Notes under the pieces: generated by a model
What the model was told of the DNA's origin: nothing
Seen by the model: the letters and a program-made list of their open reading frames with translations, nothing else
Databases searched by the model: none
Assembly: GCA_021325555.1 (NCBI GenBank)
Contig: JAJPGY010000012.1
Span: 124,001-188,000 of the forward strand
DNA length: 64,000 nucleotides
Source: Pseudomonadota bacterium
Lineage (GTDB): Bacteria > Cyanobacteriota > Vampirovibrionia > Obscuribacterales > Obscuribacteraceae
Reading direction: 5' to 3'
Shown: piece after piece, positions 28,804-39,045 of the stretch
How positions within the stretch are numbered: the first letter of the stretch is position 1
Layout: each line of letters starts with the position of its first letter
Made by a program: the position numbers and the translations under genes

Positions 28804-28804
28804 T

Positions 28805-30424
28805 TCACCTCCCGAATCGCTGCATGTCCTGCAGCATCTTTTCGGCGATGCGCTCGGAGAGCGCGGCAATCGTGTAGGAAGGGTTCCTGCCGATTGCGGT
28901 CGGAACAATCGAGCCGTCCGCTATGTAGAGCCCGGGGTAGTTGAAGACGCGGCCGCAGGAGTCGACAACACCCTCCTGCTCCGTATCGGCCATCGGGCAA
29001 CCACCGAGCGGGTGGTAAGTGAACGGGCGGTTGAAGATCGAGAAAACGTTGGGAACGTACCGCCGCCCTTGAGCCTCCGCCAGCTCCTTGAGCGCGGCGT
29101 GAAGCTTGCGCACGGCCGGATCGGCGTTGATGCCGCCCGGCCACGTGAGCGACAGCCCAAAGAGACGGCTCAGCTTGAGCTGCCCGCCTGCGGCGTCGCG
29201 ACTGACGCCCACGTAGACGAGCAGGTCGGCGACCTTGCGGGCAAGCGAGCGGGCGGAGGGCTTTACACCCATGAGCGCCAGCAGGAAAGCCTTGATGCGC
29301 CCGAAACTGGTGCCGCCGACGATGCCGTTGGCCCAGGTCGGGTTGGGGTAGTCCTCGATGGCGAAGTCGCCGTAGTCGATCATGCCGGTGATCGCCGGGC
29401 CGCTGTTGGTGTCGGCGCTGGCAATCTCCTTGCGCGACGAGCCGGGCTTGAGCGCGCCGGACAGCACGTTGCCGTTGATGCTGAACCGGCTGCCGAGCGC
29501 CTGGCTCAGCCCGGTCAGGTAGCCGGCGTGCTTGGACTTGAGCATGAGCTCAGTGCTGCCGAAGGTTCCGGCGGACACCACCACTCGCGGTGCCTCGATG
29601 CTGCCGCTTTCGGCCAGGCTGCCGTCCGGCTGGTAACGCCGGTAATGCACCCGGTAGCCGCCAGCGACCGGCTCCACGGCCGTCACCTCGTGCAGGGGGC
29701 GCACCTCGGCGCCGAGCGCTTCGGCTGCGGCGATGTAGGTCACGTCGACGGTGTTCTTGGCGTTCTGGGGGCAACCAGCCGAGCAGAGCCCGCAGTAGTT
29801 GCAACCCAGCTGGCGCGCGCCGTGCCCGTTGGGGGCGGCCTGCTTGTCGTCGCCGAAGTTGACGGCGACACGCACCGGACGCCAGGTCCTGCCGACCCGG
29901 GCAGCCGCCTGCTCGAGCACCTCCGCCCGCCTGACCGCCCGTCCTTTCTGCCCGTCGGGAATTCCCGGCACGCCGGGAACATAGGCGGGACGAAGGTACG
30001 GATCGGCTTTACGGTAGTAAGGCTCAAGGGCCGTCCGGTTGATCTCACGGGGCCAGTGCGCGGAAAACACCTCTTCCGGCGCCTCGATCACCACGTTGGC
30101 CCAGATGAGCGATCCGCCGCCGACGCCGGCGCCGAGCAAGCCCTGCAGGTTGGGCATCTGGCGGATCTCGAAGAGCCCGAGGCGCTGCCTGGCCGGTCGC
30201 CAGATCTGCCGGCCCCAGAAGAAGTGTGTGTCGCCCAGCTCCGGGAAAGGCGTGCTTGCGGGATCGCCGGCTGCCGGCTCGAGGTTGGCCCCGCGCCAGC
30301 GCCTGCCGCGCTCCAGGACGAGGACACGCTTGCCGGCCTGCGCCAGGCGCAGAGCGACCGTTCCCCCGCCAAAGCCGGAGCCGATGATCACCACATCGAA
30401 CTCGTTGTTTTTCTTGTTATTCAC
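28805..30424 (-). CDS. GMC-family oxidoreductase (cholesterol oxidase/long-chain alcohol dehydrogenase-like)
   Basis: The 539-aa flavoprotein shows the GMC FAD motif VVIIGSGFGGGTVALRLA near residue 10, the GVGGGSLIWAN block and a C-terminal FAD/active-site region (HPLGGCPM ... GLYIADGSIVPTAIGRNPSYTIAA). A Cys cluster CNYCGLCSAGCP, seen in a GMC subgroup, looks like an iron-sulphur motif. The GTG start at 30424 follows AGGAGG. It leads the operon and, with the divergent aldehyde dehydrogenase, suggests oxidation of a lipid alcohol to aldehyde then acid. Confidence 0.85.
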   Translation of the reverse strand: MNNKKNNEFDVVIIGSGFGGGTVALRLAQAGKRVLVLERGRRWRGANLEPAAGDPASTPFPELGDTHFFWGRQIWRPARQRLGLFEIRQMPNLQGLLGAGVGGGSLIWANVVIEAPEEVFSAHWPREINRTALEPYYRKADPYLRPAYVPGVPGIPDGQKGRAVRRAEVLEQAAARVGRTWRPVRVAVNFGDDKQAAPNGHGARQLGCNYCGLCSAGCPQNAKNTVDVTYIAAAEALGAEVRPLHEVTAVEPVAGGYRVHYRRYQPDGSLAESGSIEAPRVVVSAGTFGSTELMLKSKHAGYLTGLSQALGSRFSINGNVLSGALKPGSSRKEIASADTNSGPAITGMIDYGDFAIEDYPNPTWANGIVGGTSFGRIKAFLLALMGVKPSARSLARKVADLLVYVGVSRDAAGGQLKLSRLFGLSLTWPGGINADPAVRKLHAALKELAEAQGRRYVPNVFSIFNRPFTYHPLGGCPMADTEQEGVVDSCGRVFNYPGLYIADGSIVPTAIGRNPSYTIAALSERIAEKMLQDMQRFGR

Positions 30425-31156
30425 GGCAGAGCCTCCTTTGCCGCCGGCGATGCGGCAGCGTGGTCCGGCCTGCGACCCCGGCAGCAAGCGCAGGAGGCGT
30501 AACCTCCCGTCGTCGCTGGATGCGGGACGCACGCGGTGCGACGTGGCCGGGCGGGTTTAGCCGCCGAGCGGTCTCACTGCGGATGTCGGATGGGTTGGAA
30601 TGGGATGGGTCGCCCGAGGTGGAATGGGCACCACCCGTGGTACCAGACAATTACGCGAGCTTCACAGGATCAGGGCCTGAAGGCTCTGAAATGGCTGGAA
30701 GATCAGGATTCTCGGGCTTCCTCGACTGTTTGAGGGTACTTCTTGTTCTGTAAAATGAGATAGGTACCCAACGAAATTACTCGACTCCCAGTCCTGACTG
30801 CAATCTCAGTAGATGAACAGATAGTCAGAAATATGGGGGAGGGAAGGGTCACCGCTCATTTACCTGTCGCATGGTTAGTGGACCTGCGCGAACTGGCGTG
30901 TCCCGATACGCTTGGCAACCGGATTTCCGCCAGAGCTGCCGACTTCAAGCCCATTGCCGGTACGCGAATTCAGGCGATCGCGCTGCCGGAGGGCAACCGG
31001 GAAGGTTGATCATCGACGATCACCTGTCATAAGGTCAGCAAGTCCTGCCAATCCCTTCATCAACGACTCGTATAAATCACAACCAGTCGCTTTTCCCTGC
31101 CCCGCAACTAGACCGAGTTGACATTGGGCTTTCAATGCCGATCAGGAGGTGCTCGT
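30425..31156. other. Divergent promoter region of the lipid-oxidation genes
   Basis: About 730 bases separate the GMC operon from the aldehyde dehydrogenase gene. The middle (30740-30850) is A+T-rich and may hold promoters. A 58-codon frame at 30833-31009 (reading LVDLRELACPDTLGN) has gene-like composition but no ribosome site; I do not call it. Confidence 0.4.
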
Positions 31157-32722
31157 ATGTCTGTCGAACTGACGGCCGCCGGCCGTCTACGCTCGCGCAA
31201 TCCGGCTACCGGCGAGGTGGTCGGCGAGGTGAAGATCTCCTCCGAGCAAGAGATTCTCAAGGCTGTTGAGACCGCTCGCCGCGCCTTCGCGGTTTGGGGC
31301 GGGCTCCGGCTCGACGAGCGACTGCAGCTTGTCGAGCGGTTCCATTCCGTTCTCCTCCGGCGCGCCGATGAGCTCGCCGAGCTCATCACCAGGGAGACCG
31401 GCAAGCCGCTTATCGAGTCGCATGGCGCGGAGATCTTCGGCGTGCTCGAGACCTGCCGCTGGTTGGAAGCGCATGCCAGGGCTATCCTCTCGCCCGCGGG
31501 CGTTGAGCTCAATTCCGTGTTCTTCCGTGGAAAGAAGGCTTACAAAGTCTTCGAGCCGCTGGGCGTAATCGCGGTGATATCGCCATGGAACTTCCCCTTC
31601 GCCATCCCGGTGGAGGCCATTCTCAATGCGCTTGCCGCTGGCAACACGGTGGTCCTCAAGCCATCGCCGAAGACACCGGCCATCTCTCTGGCCATCGAAA
31701 AGCTGTTCGCGGACGCCGGCTTTCCCGCAGGGGTCGTCAGCGTCGTGCACGGCGACAAGGACCAGGCAGCGGCGCTTGTCAGGTCCGATGTCTCCCGCGT
31801 GGTCTTCACGGGGTCGGTGCCCGGAGGCAAGGCGATCATGTCCCTGGCCGCCGAGAAGCTTCATCCTCTGACCCTGGAGCTGGGCGGCAAGCACGCGGCG
31901 ATCGTTCTTGCCGATGCCGACCTCGACAAGGTTGCCCCGGCGATCGTCTGGGGCGCGTTCACCAACGCCGGACAGGCCTGCGCCTCGATCGAGCGTGTCT
32001 ACGCGGAGCGCTCGGTGGCCGACCGGCTGGGCGCCAGGGTATCCGAGCTCACCGGCAGGCTTGTCGTCGGAGACGGGCTCACGCCCGGGGTCGACGTCGG
32101 ACCGATGATCGACACCGATCAGGTTGAGCGGGTCCAGGCCCAGGTTGCTGATGCCGTATCCGGTGGCGCCCGCATTCTCGCAGGCGGGACCACCGCTCCC
32201 GAGCTGGGCCCGTGCTTTTACCGGCCGACCGTCCTTGTCGATGTCACGGAGAAGATGCGGGTGGCCGCCGAGGAGACTTTCGGACCGGTCCTGCCGATCA
32301 TCGCCGTCGACAGCGTCGACGAGGCGATCGAACTGGCCAACGGCTCGCACCTCGGGCTGGGCGCCTCCATCTGGACGGCGAACATCGCCCGGGCCGAGAG
32401 CCTGGCCAGACGCCTTCAGGCCGGAATGGTCTGGGTGAACGACGGTCTCTACTCCCACAGCTGTCCCGACGCCCCCTGGGGCGGCGTGAAGGCGAGCGGC
32501 TTCGGGCGCAAGGGCTCGGCGTGCGGACTGCTCGACTTTACCTTCGTCAAGCTCATCTCTGCCGCCCGGCAGGGAAGGCGCGACTGGTACTACCCGTACA
32601 CGCGCGACCGTCTGAGCCTGGTCAGGAGCGGCATGGAGCTGTGTCACGGCGGGCTGCCGGCAAAGCTTTCGGCGCTCCGGCGGCTCCTTCCCGCCTGGCT
32701 CAGGTCGCGGCGGACGCCCTGA
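31157..32722 (+). CDS. Aldehyde dehydrogenase (NAD(P)-dependent)
   Basis: The 521-aa product is a complete ALDH: PWNFPFAIP substrate/cofactor segment, FTGSVPGGK cofactor loop, general base E near residue 240 (LELGGK), catalytic Cys near 275 (GQACAS) and the EETFGPVLP motif. A roughly 50-residue basic C-terminal tail (SLVRSGMELCHGG ... LLPAWLRSRR) goes beyond most family members and could touch the membrane. AGGAGGTG precedes ATG 31157. Divergent from the GMC/AGPS-like/GlpD operon, it fits oxidation of fatty aldehydes, but semialdehyde substrates are possible. Confidence 0.9.
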   Translation: MSVELTAAGRLRSRNPATGEVVGEVKISSEQEILKAVETARRAFAVWGGLRLDERLQLVERFHSVLLRRADELAELITRETGKPLIESHGAEIFGVLETCRWLEAHARAILSPAGVELNSVFFRGKKAYKVFEPLGVIAVISPWNFPFAIPVEAILNALAAGNTVVLKPSPKTPAISLAIEKLFADAGFPAGVVSVVHGDKDQAAALVRSDVSRVVFTGSVPGGKAIMSLAAEKLHPLTLELGGKHAAIVLADADLDKVAPAIVWGAFTNAGQACASIERVYAERSVADRLGARVSELTGRLVVGDGLTPGVDVGPMIDTDQVERVQAQVADAVSGGARILAGGTTAPELGPCFYRPTVLVDVTEKMRVAAEETFGPVLPIIAVDSVDEAIELANGSHLGLGASIWTANIARAESLARRLQAGMVWVNDGLYSHSCPDAPWGGVKASGFGRKGSACGLLDFTFVKLISAARQGRRDWYYPYTRDRLSLVRSGMELCHGGLPAKLSALRRLLPAWLRSRRTP

Positions 32723-33071
32723 TGGCGGCGGTTTTCCTGCGGGGGCGCCGGCAGCGGCGCTCCCGCACACAACCTCGCGCGGGTGAAGTAAAAAAAAATC
32801 GAAGAATTCACTATTGGATATAGAAGAAAAACGCGGCCTGCCTGCGGGTTGGAGCAGCGGCCGACTCTGGGGGCGCGAGCATCCTCTATGACCGCAGCGC
32901 CGGAGGTTGCTTGCCGGAGATGCGGGCGGGGCGCCCGCGCCGAAGGGGGTGTTCGAGGGTGCGGTGCCGCAAAAAGCAGCGGCGAGTTGCCGGCGGATCC
33001 GGCGACGAGTCTGCGCCCGGGCCCCACTGTCGGTACCGCAAGCGGGGGCCCCTTGGCTATACTAGGAGCAC
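32723..33071 (+). other. Intergenic region with GC-rich hairpins
   Basis: A strong interrupted hairpin (32738-32767) lies just after the aldehyde dehydrogenase. A second inverted repeat (GGGCCCC near 33018 with GGGGCCCC near 33044) precedes TATACT at 33058-33063, a possible -10 for the next gene only nine bases before its GTG. No gene was seen. Confidence 0.4.
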
Positions 33072-34085
33072 GTGCCCTCCTTGGATAAGGATCCTGGTTC
33101 GAAGATGCAGTTGGCCGGCGAACTTTCGAAAATAAGCCTTCCCAGCTTGATCCAGCTCGTCCGCAATGGCGGGCTCACCGGCGAGATAACCATCGCCCAG
33201 GGCACAAACAACGCCAAGATTTTCGTGGAGCAGGGCCGGATCATCCATGTCGAGTCGGACATCGGCTCCGGGCGGGAGGCGTTTCTCGAGCTATTCCTCT
33301 GGCTTACCGGCACCTTCTCTTTTGTCGAGAGCAAGCTGCCGGACGAGGTCGAGCGAACCTTCCCGCCCGACGAGCCGGTGGACAGGCTGTTGCGGGAAGG
33401 GGTTGCTTACCTGGAGGAGAAGAAATATCTCGACCAGCTGCGCATCACCGGGCAGACGGTGTTGAAGCCCACCAGCACTTCCCGGAGCAGCGGGGACCAT
33501 CCGCTGCTGGACCGGCTCGACGGCAAGAAAACGCTGGCCCAGGCGCTCGCTGACGCCAACCTGTCGCGTCGCGCCTACGTGAAGGCGGTGTACCAGCTTC
33601 TCAGCGAGGGCATGGTTCTGGTAGCCGAGCCGGTGGCCCAGGGCGATCATGTGGACCTGCCGGGCTGGGTGGTGGCTCGCCTGAAGCAGGACAACCCGGA
33701 CCTCTCGCAAGCGATCGTCGACATGGTGATCTGGGTGGATCGGATCAAGTGCTGGATGTACCAGGCCGACGCGGATTTTGAAAGGATGATCGCCGAGCTG
33801 GGCGGCAGCGGCGAAGAGCTTTTGGCCGCCCAGCTGGCGGAGCAGAGCGAGCGGGAAGAGCCGGCGCCCGAAGCCCCGGCCTCAGCGGAGCCTCTCCCTG
33901 CGGCGCCGGCAGCCAGGGCGCCGGCCAGGAAAGCGGAGCCGGAGCCGCCGGGCAAGGAGCCCGAGCCGGAGCCGCCCCAGGCCATTCCCAAAGCACCCTG
34001 GACCAGGGCCGCCGTGGGCAAGAAGCCGTTCCTGGGCGGGGTTCAGTCACGCCCGGGAACGCGCCCGCCGTCCATCGAGTTTTAA
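33072..34085 (+). CDS. DUF4388 (PATAN-like) domain protein
   Basis: The 337-aa protein starts with a DUF4388 domain (LAGELSKISLPSLIQLVRNG then KIFVEQGRIIHVES), a module common in signalling proteins of cyanobacteria, myxobacteria and deep-branching phyla. A middle helical part follows, and after residue ~265 there is a long Pro/Ala/Glu-rich linker. GTG 33072 has AGGAG only three bases upstream, and a TATACT box lies at 33058; ATG 33105, right at the domain start, is a real alternative. It probably mediates protein-protein contacts in regulation or motility. Confidence 0.75.
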   Translation: MPSLDKDPGSKMQLAGELSKISLPSLIQLVRNGGLTGEITIAQGTNNAKIFVEQGRIIHVESDIGSGREAFLELFLWLTGTFSFVESKLPDEVERTFPPDEPVDRLLREGVAYLEEKKYLDQLRITGQTVLKPTSTSRSSGDHPLLDRLDGKKTLAQALADANLSRRAYVKAVYQLLSEGMVLVAEPVAQGDHVDLPGWVVARLKQDNPDLSQAIVDMVIWVDRIKCWMYQADADFERMIAELGGSGEELLAAQLAEQSEREEPAPEAPASAEPLPAAPAARAPARKAEPEPPGKEPEPEPPQAIPKAPWTRAAVGKKPFLGGVQSRPGTRPPSIEF

Positions 34086-34153
34086 TTTCATCTCCGAAAC
34101 GGTTGGTCGAAGATGCGGGCGCCGGGTCCTTGTGAAGGTGACATGGCCGTGCG

Positions 34154-34954
34154 CTAACGCGCGGCGGCACTCATGAGCGACCGCACGCGATCCACATCCA
34201 CCGGGTTTTCAAGGACCCCCTGGCGCTTGAGGGTGCTGGCGACTATGACACCATCGGCGATGCGAAGCAGCTCGCCGATGTTATCTTTTGTCGTCCCGCT
34301 GCCGATGAAGATCGGCGTACTCGGCACCGCCTCGCGGACGGCGCGCACGTCCTCTATGTCCGGGCCGGCGCCGGTCGCCACGCCGCTTACGATCACACCG
34401 TCGGCCAGCCCCCGGTGCACAGTGTCCTTGGCCATCTGGCGGATGTCGCTTTTCGGCGTCAAAGGGGCGGCGTGCTTCACCATCACGTCAGCGAGGATCT
34501 TGATGGTCCTGCCCGCGGACAGCTCTCGCCGGTAACGGAGCAGCTCGTGCGCCTGACCCTCGATGATCCCCTGGTCGGTGAGCATAGCTCCGGTGTAAAC
34601 GTTGACGCGGATGAAGCGGGCGCCGACCGTGGCCGCAACAGCCAGGGCCGTGAGCCCGTCGTTGCGCAGGACATTGATCCCCACCGGCAGCTCGCAGATG
34701 GACATCACCCGCCTGGCGGCAAGCGTGAGCGCGCAGGCGGTGGCCGCATCCACGCGCCCCTTGGTGAACGGCGCGTCGAAGAAGTTCTCGATCACGATTC
34801 CATGCACCCCGCCCGTGGCCAGGGCGGCCGCTTCCTGCTCGGCCCTGAGCAGAATCGGCTCCATGCGCCCGTCCCAGCGGGGGGAACCGGGCAGAGGTAG
34901 CAGATGAATAACGCCGATCACCGGCTTTCGGGTGCCGAATAGTTCTTCCAGCAT
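34154..34954 (-). CDS. btpA: BtpA/SgcQ-family TIM-barrel protein
   Basis: The 266-aa protein has the family start GVIHLLPLPGSP, the HGIVIENFFDAPF block, RVNVYTGAMLTDQGIIEG and a phosphate-binding-like C-terminal half (IFIGSGTTKDNI). In cyanobacteria BtpA stabilises photosystem I, but homologues are widespread in non-photosynthetic bacteria and archaea, where the role is thought to be enzymatic in sugar or nucleoside metabolism. No photosynthesis gene is nearby. A GGGGAG ribosome site precedes the ATG. Confidence 0.85.
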   Translation of the reverse strand: MLEELFGTRKPVIGVIHLLPLPGSPRWDGRMEPILLRAEQEAAALATGGVHGIVIENFFDAPFTKGRVDAATACALTLAARRVMSICELPVGINVLRNDGLTALAVAATVGARFIRVNVYTGAMLTDQGIIEGQAHELLRYRRELSAGRTIKILADVMVKHAAPLTPKSDIRQMAKDTVHRGLADGVIVSGVATGAGPDIEDVRAVREAVPSTPIFIGSGTTKDNIGELLRIADGVIVASTLKRQGVLENPVDVDRVRSLMSAAAR

Positions 34955-35592
34955 TGGCGCTCCCCACTGGCGGCTCAGCCGTCAGGCTACATCTCGGTTG
35001 GTCATGATAGCTGATGGAAAGCCAGGTTCGGCTAACTTCGCTATATGTCTTTAGCTTTCCATAAGCCCGCCGGCCGAGCGATGGCCGGGCTGGTTCACGC
35101 GAGCTCCGCCGGATATCTGCCCCAAAAAACCGCAACTTGCTTGCCCGCAAAAGGCGCAACTGGTGTGTGATATGCCTGGATCGGACGGATCTGATGCCAA
35201 GAGGTCGGACAGCCCTTGCCGCGCGGGCTCTCGTCATGAGGTCTTAACAATTTATTCGTTTTGATCCGTAAGTTGGCCCGGATATGTTGTTCCTATCTAC
35301 TCCAAACAATAGACGCGACGTCTTTCTTTTGCCTTAAACAAAACCTCGCTCCAGCCGCAGCCTCCCTTGCTTCTTCTGCTTCCCAAAGGCAGTAAGTAAA
35401 GGCTCGGGCAGGGGCTTAAGGACATACCCCTCCGCAAAGGAACAGCGGCCTCGACTCGTTGTCGAAGCCCTGGTCGACGCGCTCGCTCTCTCGGGCATTA
35501 CGCCCACGCCCTCTACCCACCACTGCCGGCGGTGCCTTACGGACCCCGGCAGACCTCTGTGCGGCCGCAAGGTCGCCGAAAGGATTAGTGCC
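34955..35592. other. Long intergenic region between divergent genes
   Basis: About 640 bases with no convincing gene. It holds a long-loop inverted repeat (ATGGAAAGC near 35011, GCTTTCCAT near 35053), a G+C-rich hairpin near 35065-35091 and an A+T-rich patch (35245-35300). The last 250 bases would be a long leader for the gene at 35593. Confidence 0.4.
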
Positions 35593-36156
35593 ATGACAAC
35601 TGCAAGCACCAACAGTGGCAAGCTCACCGGGTTTGCCATCATCGCCCTTCGGGCTTACATCAAGGCCCTCGAACTCAACGCCGGCAAGGCCAAGAGCGAT
35701 GGCGAGTATCGCTACGAAATCCCCAAGACGCAGGCTCCCGGACAGGCTCCGACCGCGCGCATCTACGCGCAGGCGACCGGGCAGACCGTCGAGGGCTGTG
35801 ACAAGCCTCTCGAGGACTGGGCGAAGGACGGCAAGCAGATCCGCCTCGCCTTCATCGGGCTCAAGGACGCCAAGATGCAGCTCGAGGCCCAAACCAGCAA
35901 GCCGACCAAGGTGCGCTACACGCTGAACGCCATCACCGGCGAGGCGTGCATCACCGTCGACGGCGAGCGCCTGGCTGACAAGCCGGTCACCATCGCCGAG
36001 TGGGCCAAGGCCGGCCGCGAGGTGGAGAAGCCGCTCTTCGAGAGCCTCAAGGCTGCTCAGGAGTGGGGCTCCGCCGACGGCGAGGCCGAAACCAAGGCGA
36101 AGATGATCGCCCTGGGCATCATCCGCGCCCCGCGCAACGCGGGCGAGCGCAGTTAG
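35593..36156 (+). CDS. Hypothetical protein
   Basis: The 187-aa protein has no signal peptide, membrane helix or recognised motif. It starts MTTASTNSGKLTGFAI and contains a mixed alpha/beta middle (ARIYAQATGQTVEGC; TLNAITGEACITVDGERL) and a helical C-terminus. GAAAGGATTAGTGCC precedes the ATG. It stands alone, with a 7-bp hairpin (36248-36267) between it and the protease gene. Codon use matches its neighbours. Function unknown. Confidence 0.6.
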   Translation: MTTASTNSGKLTGFAIIALRAYIKALELNAGKAKSDGEYRYEIPKTQAPGQAPTARIYAQATGQTVEGCDKPLEDWAKDGKQIRLAFIGLKDAKMQLEAQTSKPTKVRYTLNAITGEACITVDGERLADKPVTIAEWAKAGREVEKPLFESLKAAQEWGSADGEAETKAKMIALGIIRAPRNAGERS

Positions 36157-36289
36157 CTCTGCGGAGTCAATCCGCGCTCAAACCCGCGTTTTCGGGCAGG
36201 CGGGTGCTCACCTTCTGCCCCCAGTAACTACCACCAGTCAAACTGGCCTGCTTCACGGCAGGCCTCTGACTCTACTGTGAGGTCCCCAA

Positions 36290-38284
36290 ATGACTAAGAG
36301 GACTTTCTTCTGGGTGGTTGCTGTCATCGCCGTGTTCCTGCTCGTCGGCAACCTGACCCCAGGCGGCAACACGAGCAAGGCACAGCAGGCGACCAAGCAG
36401 CTCACCTTCTCTGACCTCAATCATATGGTCAGCGACGACCCGCAGCAGATCAAGGCGCTGGTCTTCGTCAACGGCTCGAACGAAGTGATAGTCGAGCAGA
36501 ACGGCAAGCCGGACGTCACCGTCACCGTCCCCGACCAGGGCGGCAAGCAGACCTTGATCAACAATGCAGCAAGCCACAACGTTGCCATGCAGGTTAAGGA
36601 TCAGTCCAGCGACTCCGGCTGGCAGACGTTCCTGGCCTTGCTCATCAACTTCGGCCCGTTCCTCATCCTCATCTTGTTCTTCATGATGATGATGAAGGGC
36701 ATGCAGGGCGGCGCCGGCGGTGCGGTGGGCAAGATCATCAGCTCCGGCGCCCAGCAGGCGAGGCCGGATGCCGATCGCAAGACCTTCGCCGATGTCGCCG
36801 GTTGCGACGAGGCCAAGCAGGAGCTGACCGAGATCGTGGATTATCTCCGCGAGCCCGGACTGCTCTCCTTCCTTGGCGGTCGCCCGCCACGCGGCGTGCT
36901 TCTCGTCGGGCCTCCGGGCAACGGCAAGACGCTGCTCGCCAAGGCGGTCGCCGGCGAGGCGAACGTTCCCTTCTACTCCATCTCCGCTTCCCAGTTCGTG
37001 CAGATGTTCGTCGGCGTGGGCGCAGCCCGCGTGCGTGATCTGTTCACCCAGGCCACGCCGCCCTGCGTCATCTTCATCGACGAGCTCGACGCCGTCGGGC
37101 GCCAGCGCGGCTCCGGAATCGGCGGCGGACACGACGAGCGGGAGCAGACCCTCAACGAGCTGCTCGTGCAGATCGACGGCTTCGGGGCCAAGAGCGGCAT
37201 CATCCTGATGGCCGCCACCAACCGTCCCGACGTCCTCGACCCGGCCCTGGTTCGCCCCGGCCGGTTCGACCGCCAGGTCCTCGTGGACCAGGCCGACGTC
37301 AACGGCCGCGAGGCGATCTTCCGCATCCACATGCGCAGCAAAAAGGCGGCGCCTGACGTGGACGCCCGGGAGCTGGCGCGCTTGACGCCCGGGTTCTCCG
37401 GCGCCGAAATCGAGGGCGTCTGCAACGAGGCTGCCACCGTTGCGGCACGGCGCATCAGGGAGCAGATCGCTCAGATGCGCAAGGACCGCAAGAGCGAGCA
37501 GGAGATCAACGCGGCCACGCCGCGCGAGATCACCCGCGCCGACTTCGCCGAGGGCATCGATCGCGTCCAGATGGGCGTGGCTCGCACCTCCCGCGCGAAG
37601 AGCATGTCCCGCGACGACATGGAGAACACCTCCATCCACGAGCTGGGTCATGCGCTGGTCAACACCCTGCTCAAGGGCGGCGACCCGGTCACCAAGATCA
37701 CCATCATGCCGCGGGCGCGCGCGCTGGGCTTCACCCAGTCGTTGCCCGAGGGTGACCGCTACAACTACACGCGCGGTCAACTGCTCACGCGGATCATGAT
37801 GGCCATGGGCGGACGCGCTGCTCAGGAAGTGCTGCTGGGAACGGTGGATACCGGCGCCCAGAACGACTTCAAGCAGGCTTACCAGATCGCCAAACGCATG
37901 GTCACCGAGTTCGGCATGTCCAGGCTCGGCCCGATCCATGTGTCCGACGACAGCTACGAGCCGTTCCTAGGCCGTGCCATGGCCGTGGGCTCCGGCACCG
38001 GTCCCGAGCTGGCCAACGCCATCGACAGGGAGATCCAGTGCATCGTCAACGGGTGCTTCGAGCAAGCCAAGAAGCTCATCGCTGACCACAAGGACTTCAT
38101 GCTGGCGGCCAACCAGGATCTGCTCAAGTCCGAGACGCTTCTCGGTCCGGAGTGGAACGCGCTGCTCACCAAGCACGGCATCGTGCCCAGCCAGCTCGAT
38201 ATCACCATCGACTGCGACGGCAAGCCTGCCTGCCACGAGTGCGGCCGCGGGGACGCTCCGGAAGGTTCCGAAGGTACCAGGTAG
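36290..38284 (+). CDS. ftsH: FtsH-like AAA+ membrane zinc protease
   Basis: The 664-aa protein has FtsH architecture: membrane helix at residues 5-21, periplasmic-side domain to about 110, second helix at 113-135, an AAA+ module (Walker A GPPGNGKT at 207-214, Walker B IFIDE at 261-265, arginine-finger region RPGRFD) and a zinc protease domain with HELGH at 450-454. It degrades membrane and short-lived cytosolic proteins. The tail after about residue 630 is unusual, ending in [14 protein letters not shown], a possible metal-binding extension. GTGAGGTCC lies before the ATG. Whether it is the main or an extra FtsH cannot be told here. Confidence 0.88.
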   Translation: MTKRTFFWVVAVIAVFLLVGNLTPGGNTSKAQQATKQLTFSDLNHMVSDDPQQIKALVFVNGSNEVIVEQNGKPDVTVTVPDQGGKQTLINNAASHNVAMQVKDQSSDSGWQTFLALLINFGPFLILILFFMMMMKGMQGGAGGAVGKIISSGAQQARPDADRKTFADVAGCDEAKQELTEIVDYLREPGLLSFLGGRPPRGVLLVGPPGNGKTLLAKAVAGEANVPFYSISASQFVQMFVGVGAARVRDLFTQATPPCVIFIDELDAVGRQRGSGIGGGHDEREQTLNELLVQIDGFGAKSGIILMAATNRPDVLDPALVRPGRFDRQVLVDQADVNGREAIFRIHMRSKKAAPDVDARELARLTPGFSGAEIEGVCNEAATVAARRIREQIAQMRKDRKSEQEINAATPREITRADFAEGIDRVQMGVARTSRAKSMSRDDMENTSIHELGHALVNTLLKGGDPVTKITIMPRARALGFTQSLPEGDRYNYTRGQLLTRIMMAMGGRAAQEVLLGTVDTGAQNDFKQAYQIAKRMVTEFGMSRLGPIHVSDDSYEPFLGRAMAVGSGTGPELANAIDREIQCIVNGCFEQAKKLIADHKDFMLAANQDLLKSETLLGPEWNALLTKHGIVPSQLDITIDCDGKPACHECGRGDAPEGSEGTR

Positions 38285-38327
38285 GGTGTTCGAAGGTCAC
38301 CACCGGCGGTGGCTGACCGTTCCAGCT

Positions 38328-38355
38328 GTAGGGGCGAGGCATGCCTCGCCCCTAC
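38328..38355. repeat. Perfect 28-bp palindrome of a dispersed repeat type
   Basis: The left half is GTAGGGGCGAGGCA and the right half its exact reverse complement. A related palindrome (GTAGGGGCGCATT... read on the minus strand) occurs at 55725-55747. It lies 45 bases after the ftsH-like gene and may also act as a terminator or REP-like element. The rest of 38285-38579 holds no gene. Confidence 0.7.
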
Positions 38356-38579
38356 GGACCCTGGCCTGGTGGGTGGAAAGCAGCTTCGGCTGCTCTCCAC
38401 CTTAACGCAGCAGGAGTTGTCCTGGTCTGCGGCCGCTTGCGGTCAGAAGCCGCTTGAGCCGACGGTAAGAAATCGGCAAGGCGCGACAAGCCAGTGGAAA
38501 ACCAGTTCGGAGCGCCGCGCGCGAAAGCAACTTGCTTCGCGCGCGGCCTTTGCTCGCGAAAGAAAACGAGGCATTACAC

Positions 38580-38969
38580 ATGCTTACTTACGACAGAAAA
38601 CTGACAAGAGAGGAGCTCGAGGAGAAGCCGGGCATCAAAGCCCAGCACGCCGTCTTCCGCGCCCTCAAGAGAATCCTCGCCCTGGCCGGCACCGGCTGGG
38701 ACGTCGAGGAGACCGAGCCGGGCTCCAGCAAGGACCGGCAGGGGATCGACATCTATCTGATAAACCGCTCGCAGGGGATCATGCGCATTCTCGATGTCGC
38801 CATGCGCGACAAGCCGGAAAGCGAAGACACCCTGGTGCGAGTGTACCCGGACTGGTTCGAAGAGAACGAGGACGGAAGCTGGTCGGTGCGCAAGGAGTTC
38901 GAGAAGGCTCTGGTCCGTGCGCTCTTGCCCACCATGTACACCCCGCACATTCTCACAGGTCGTGGTTAG
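38580..38969 (+). CDS. Hypothetical protein, possibly PD-(D/E)XK-like fold
   Basis: The 129-aa protein has a helix (HAVFRALKRILALAG) and then KDRQGIDIYLIN and GIMRILDVAMRDK, a helix-strand-strand pattern reminiscent of the GID ... (D/E)-x-K core of restriction-like nucleases. The expected lysine two residues after the second acid is Ala, so activity is doubtful unless a nearby Lys substitutes. GAGG lies nine bases before ATG 38580. It stands 77 bases ahead of the RapZ-C-like gene and could be co-transcribed. Fold assignment is tentative. Confidence 0.5.
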   Translation: MLTYDRKLTREELEEKPGIKAQHAVFRALKRILALAGTGWDVEETEPGSSKDRQGIDIYLINRSQGIMRILDVAMRDKPESEDTLVRVYPDWFEENEDGSWSVRKEFEKALVRALLPTMYTPHILTGRG

Positions 38970-39045
38970 GCGGCGCATCCGCAGGATGGCCGTCTGAATC
39001 ACTTCTTGCGAGCGGCCCGAGCGCCAGTCTCGCCAGGAGGTGCAT

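Noticed and set aside
30833..31009. 58-codon frame with gene-like composition (LVDLRELACPDTLGN)
   Set aside because: No ribosome site, no recognised family, and short enough to arise by chance in G+C-rich DNA.
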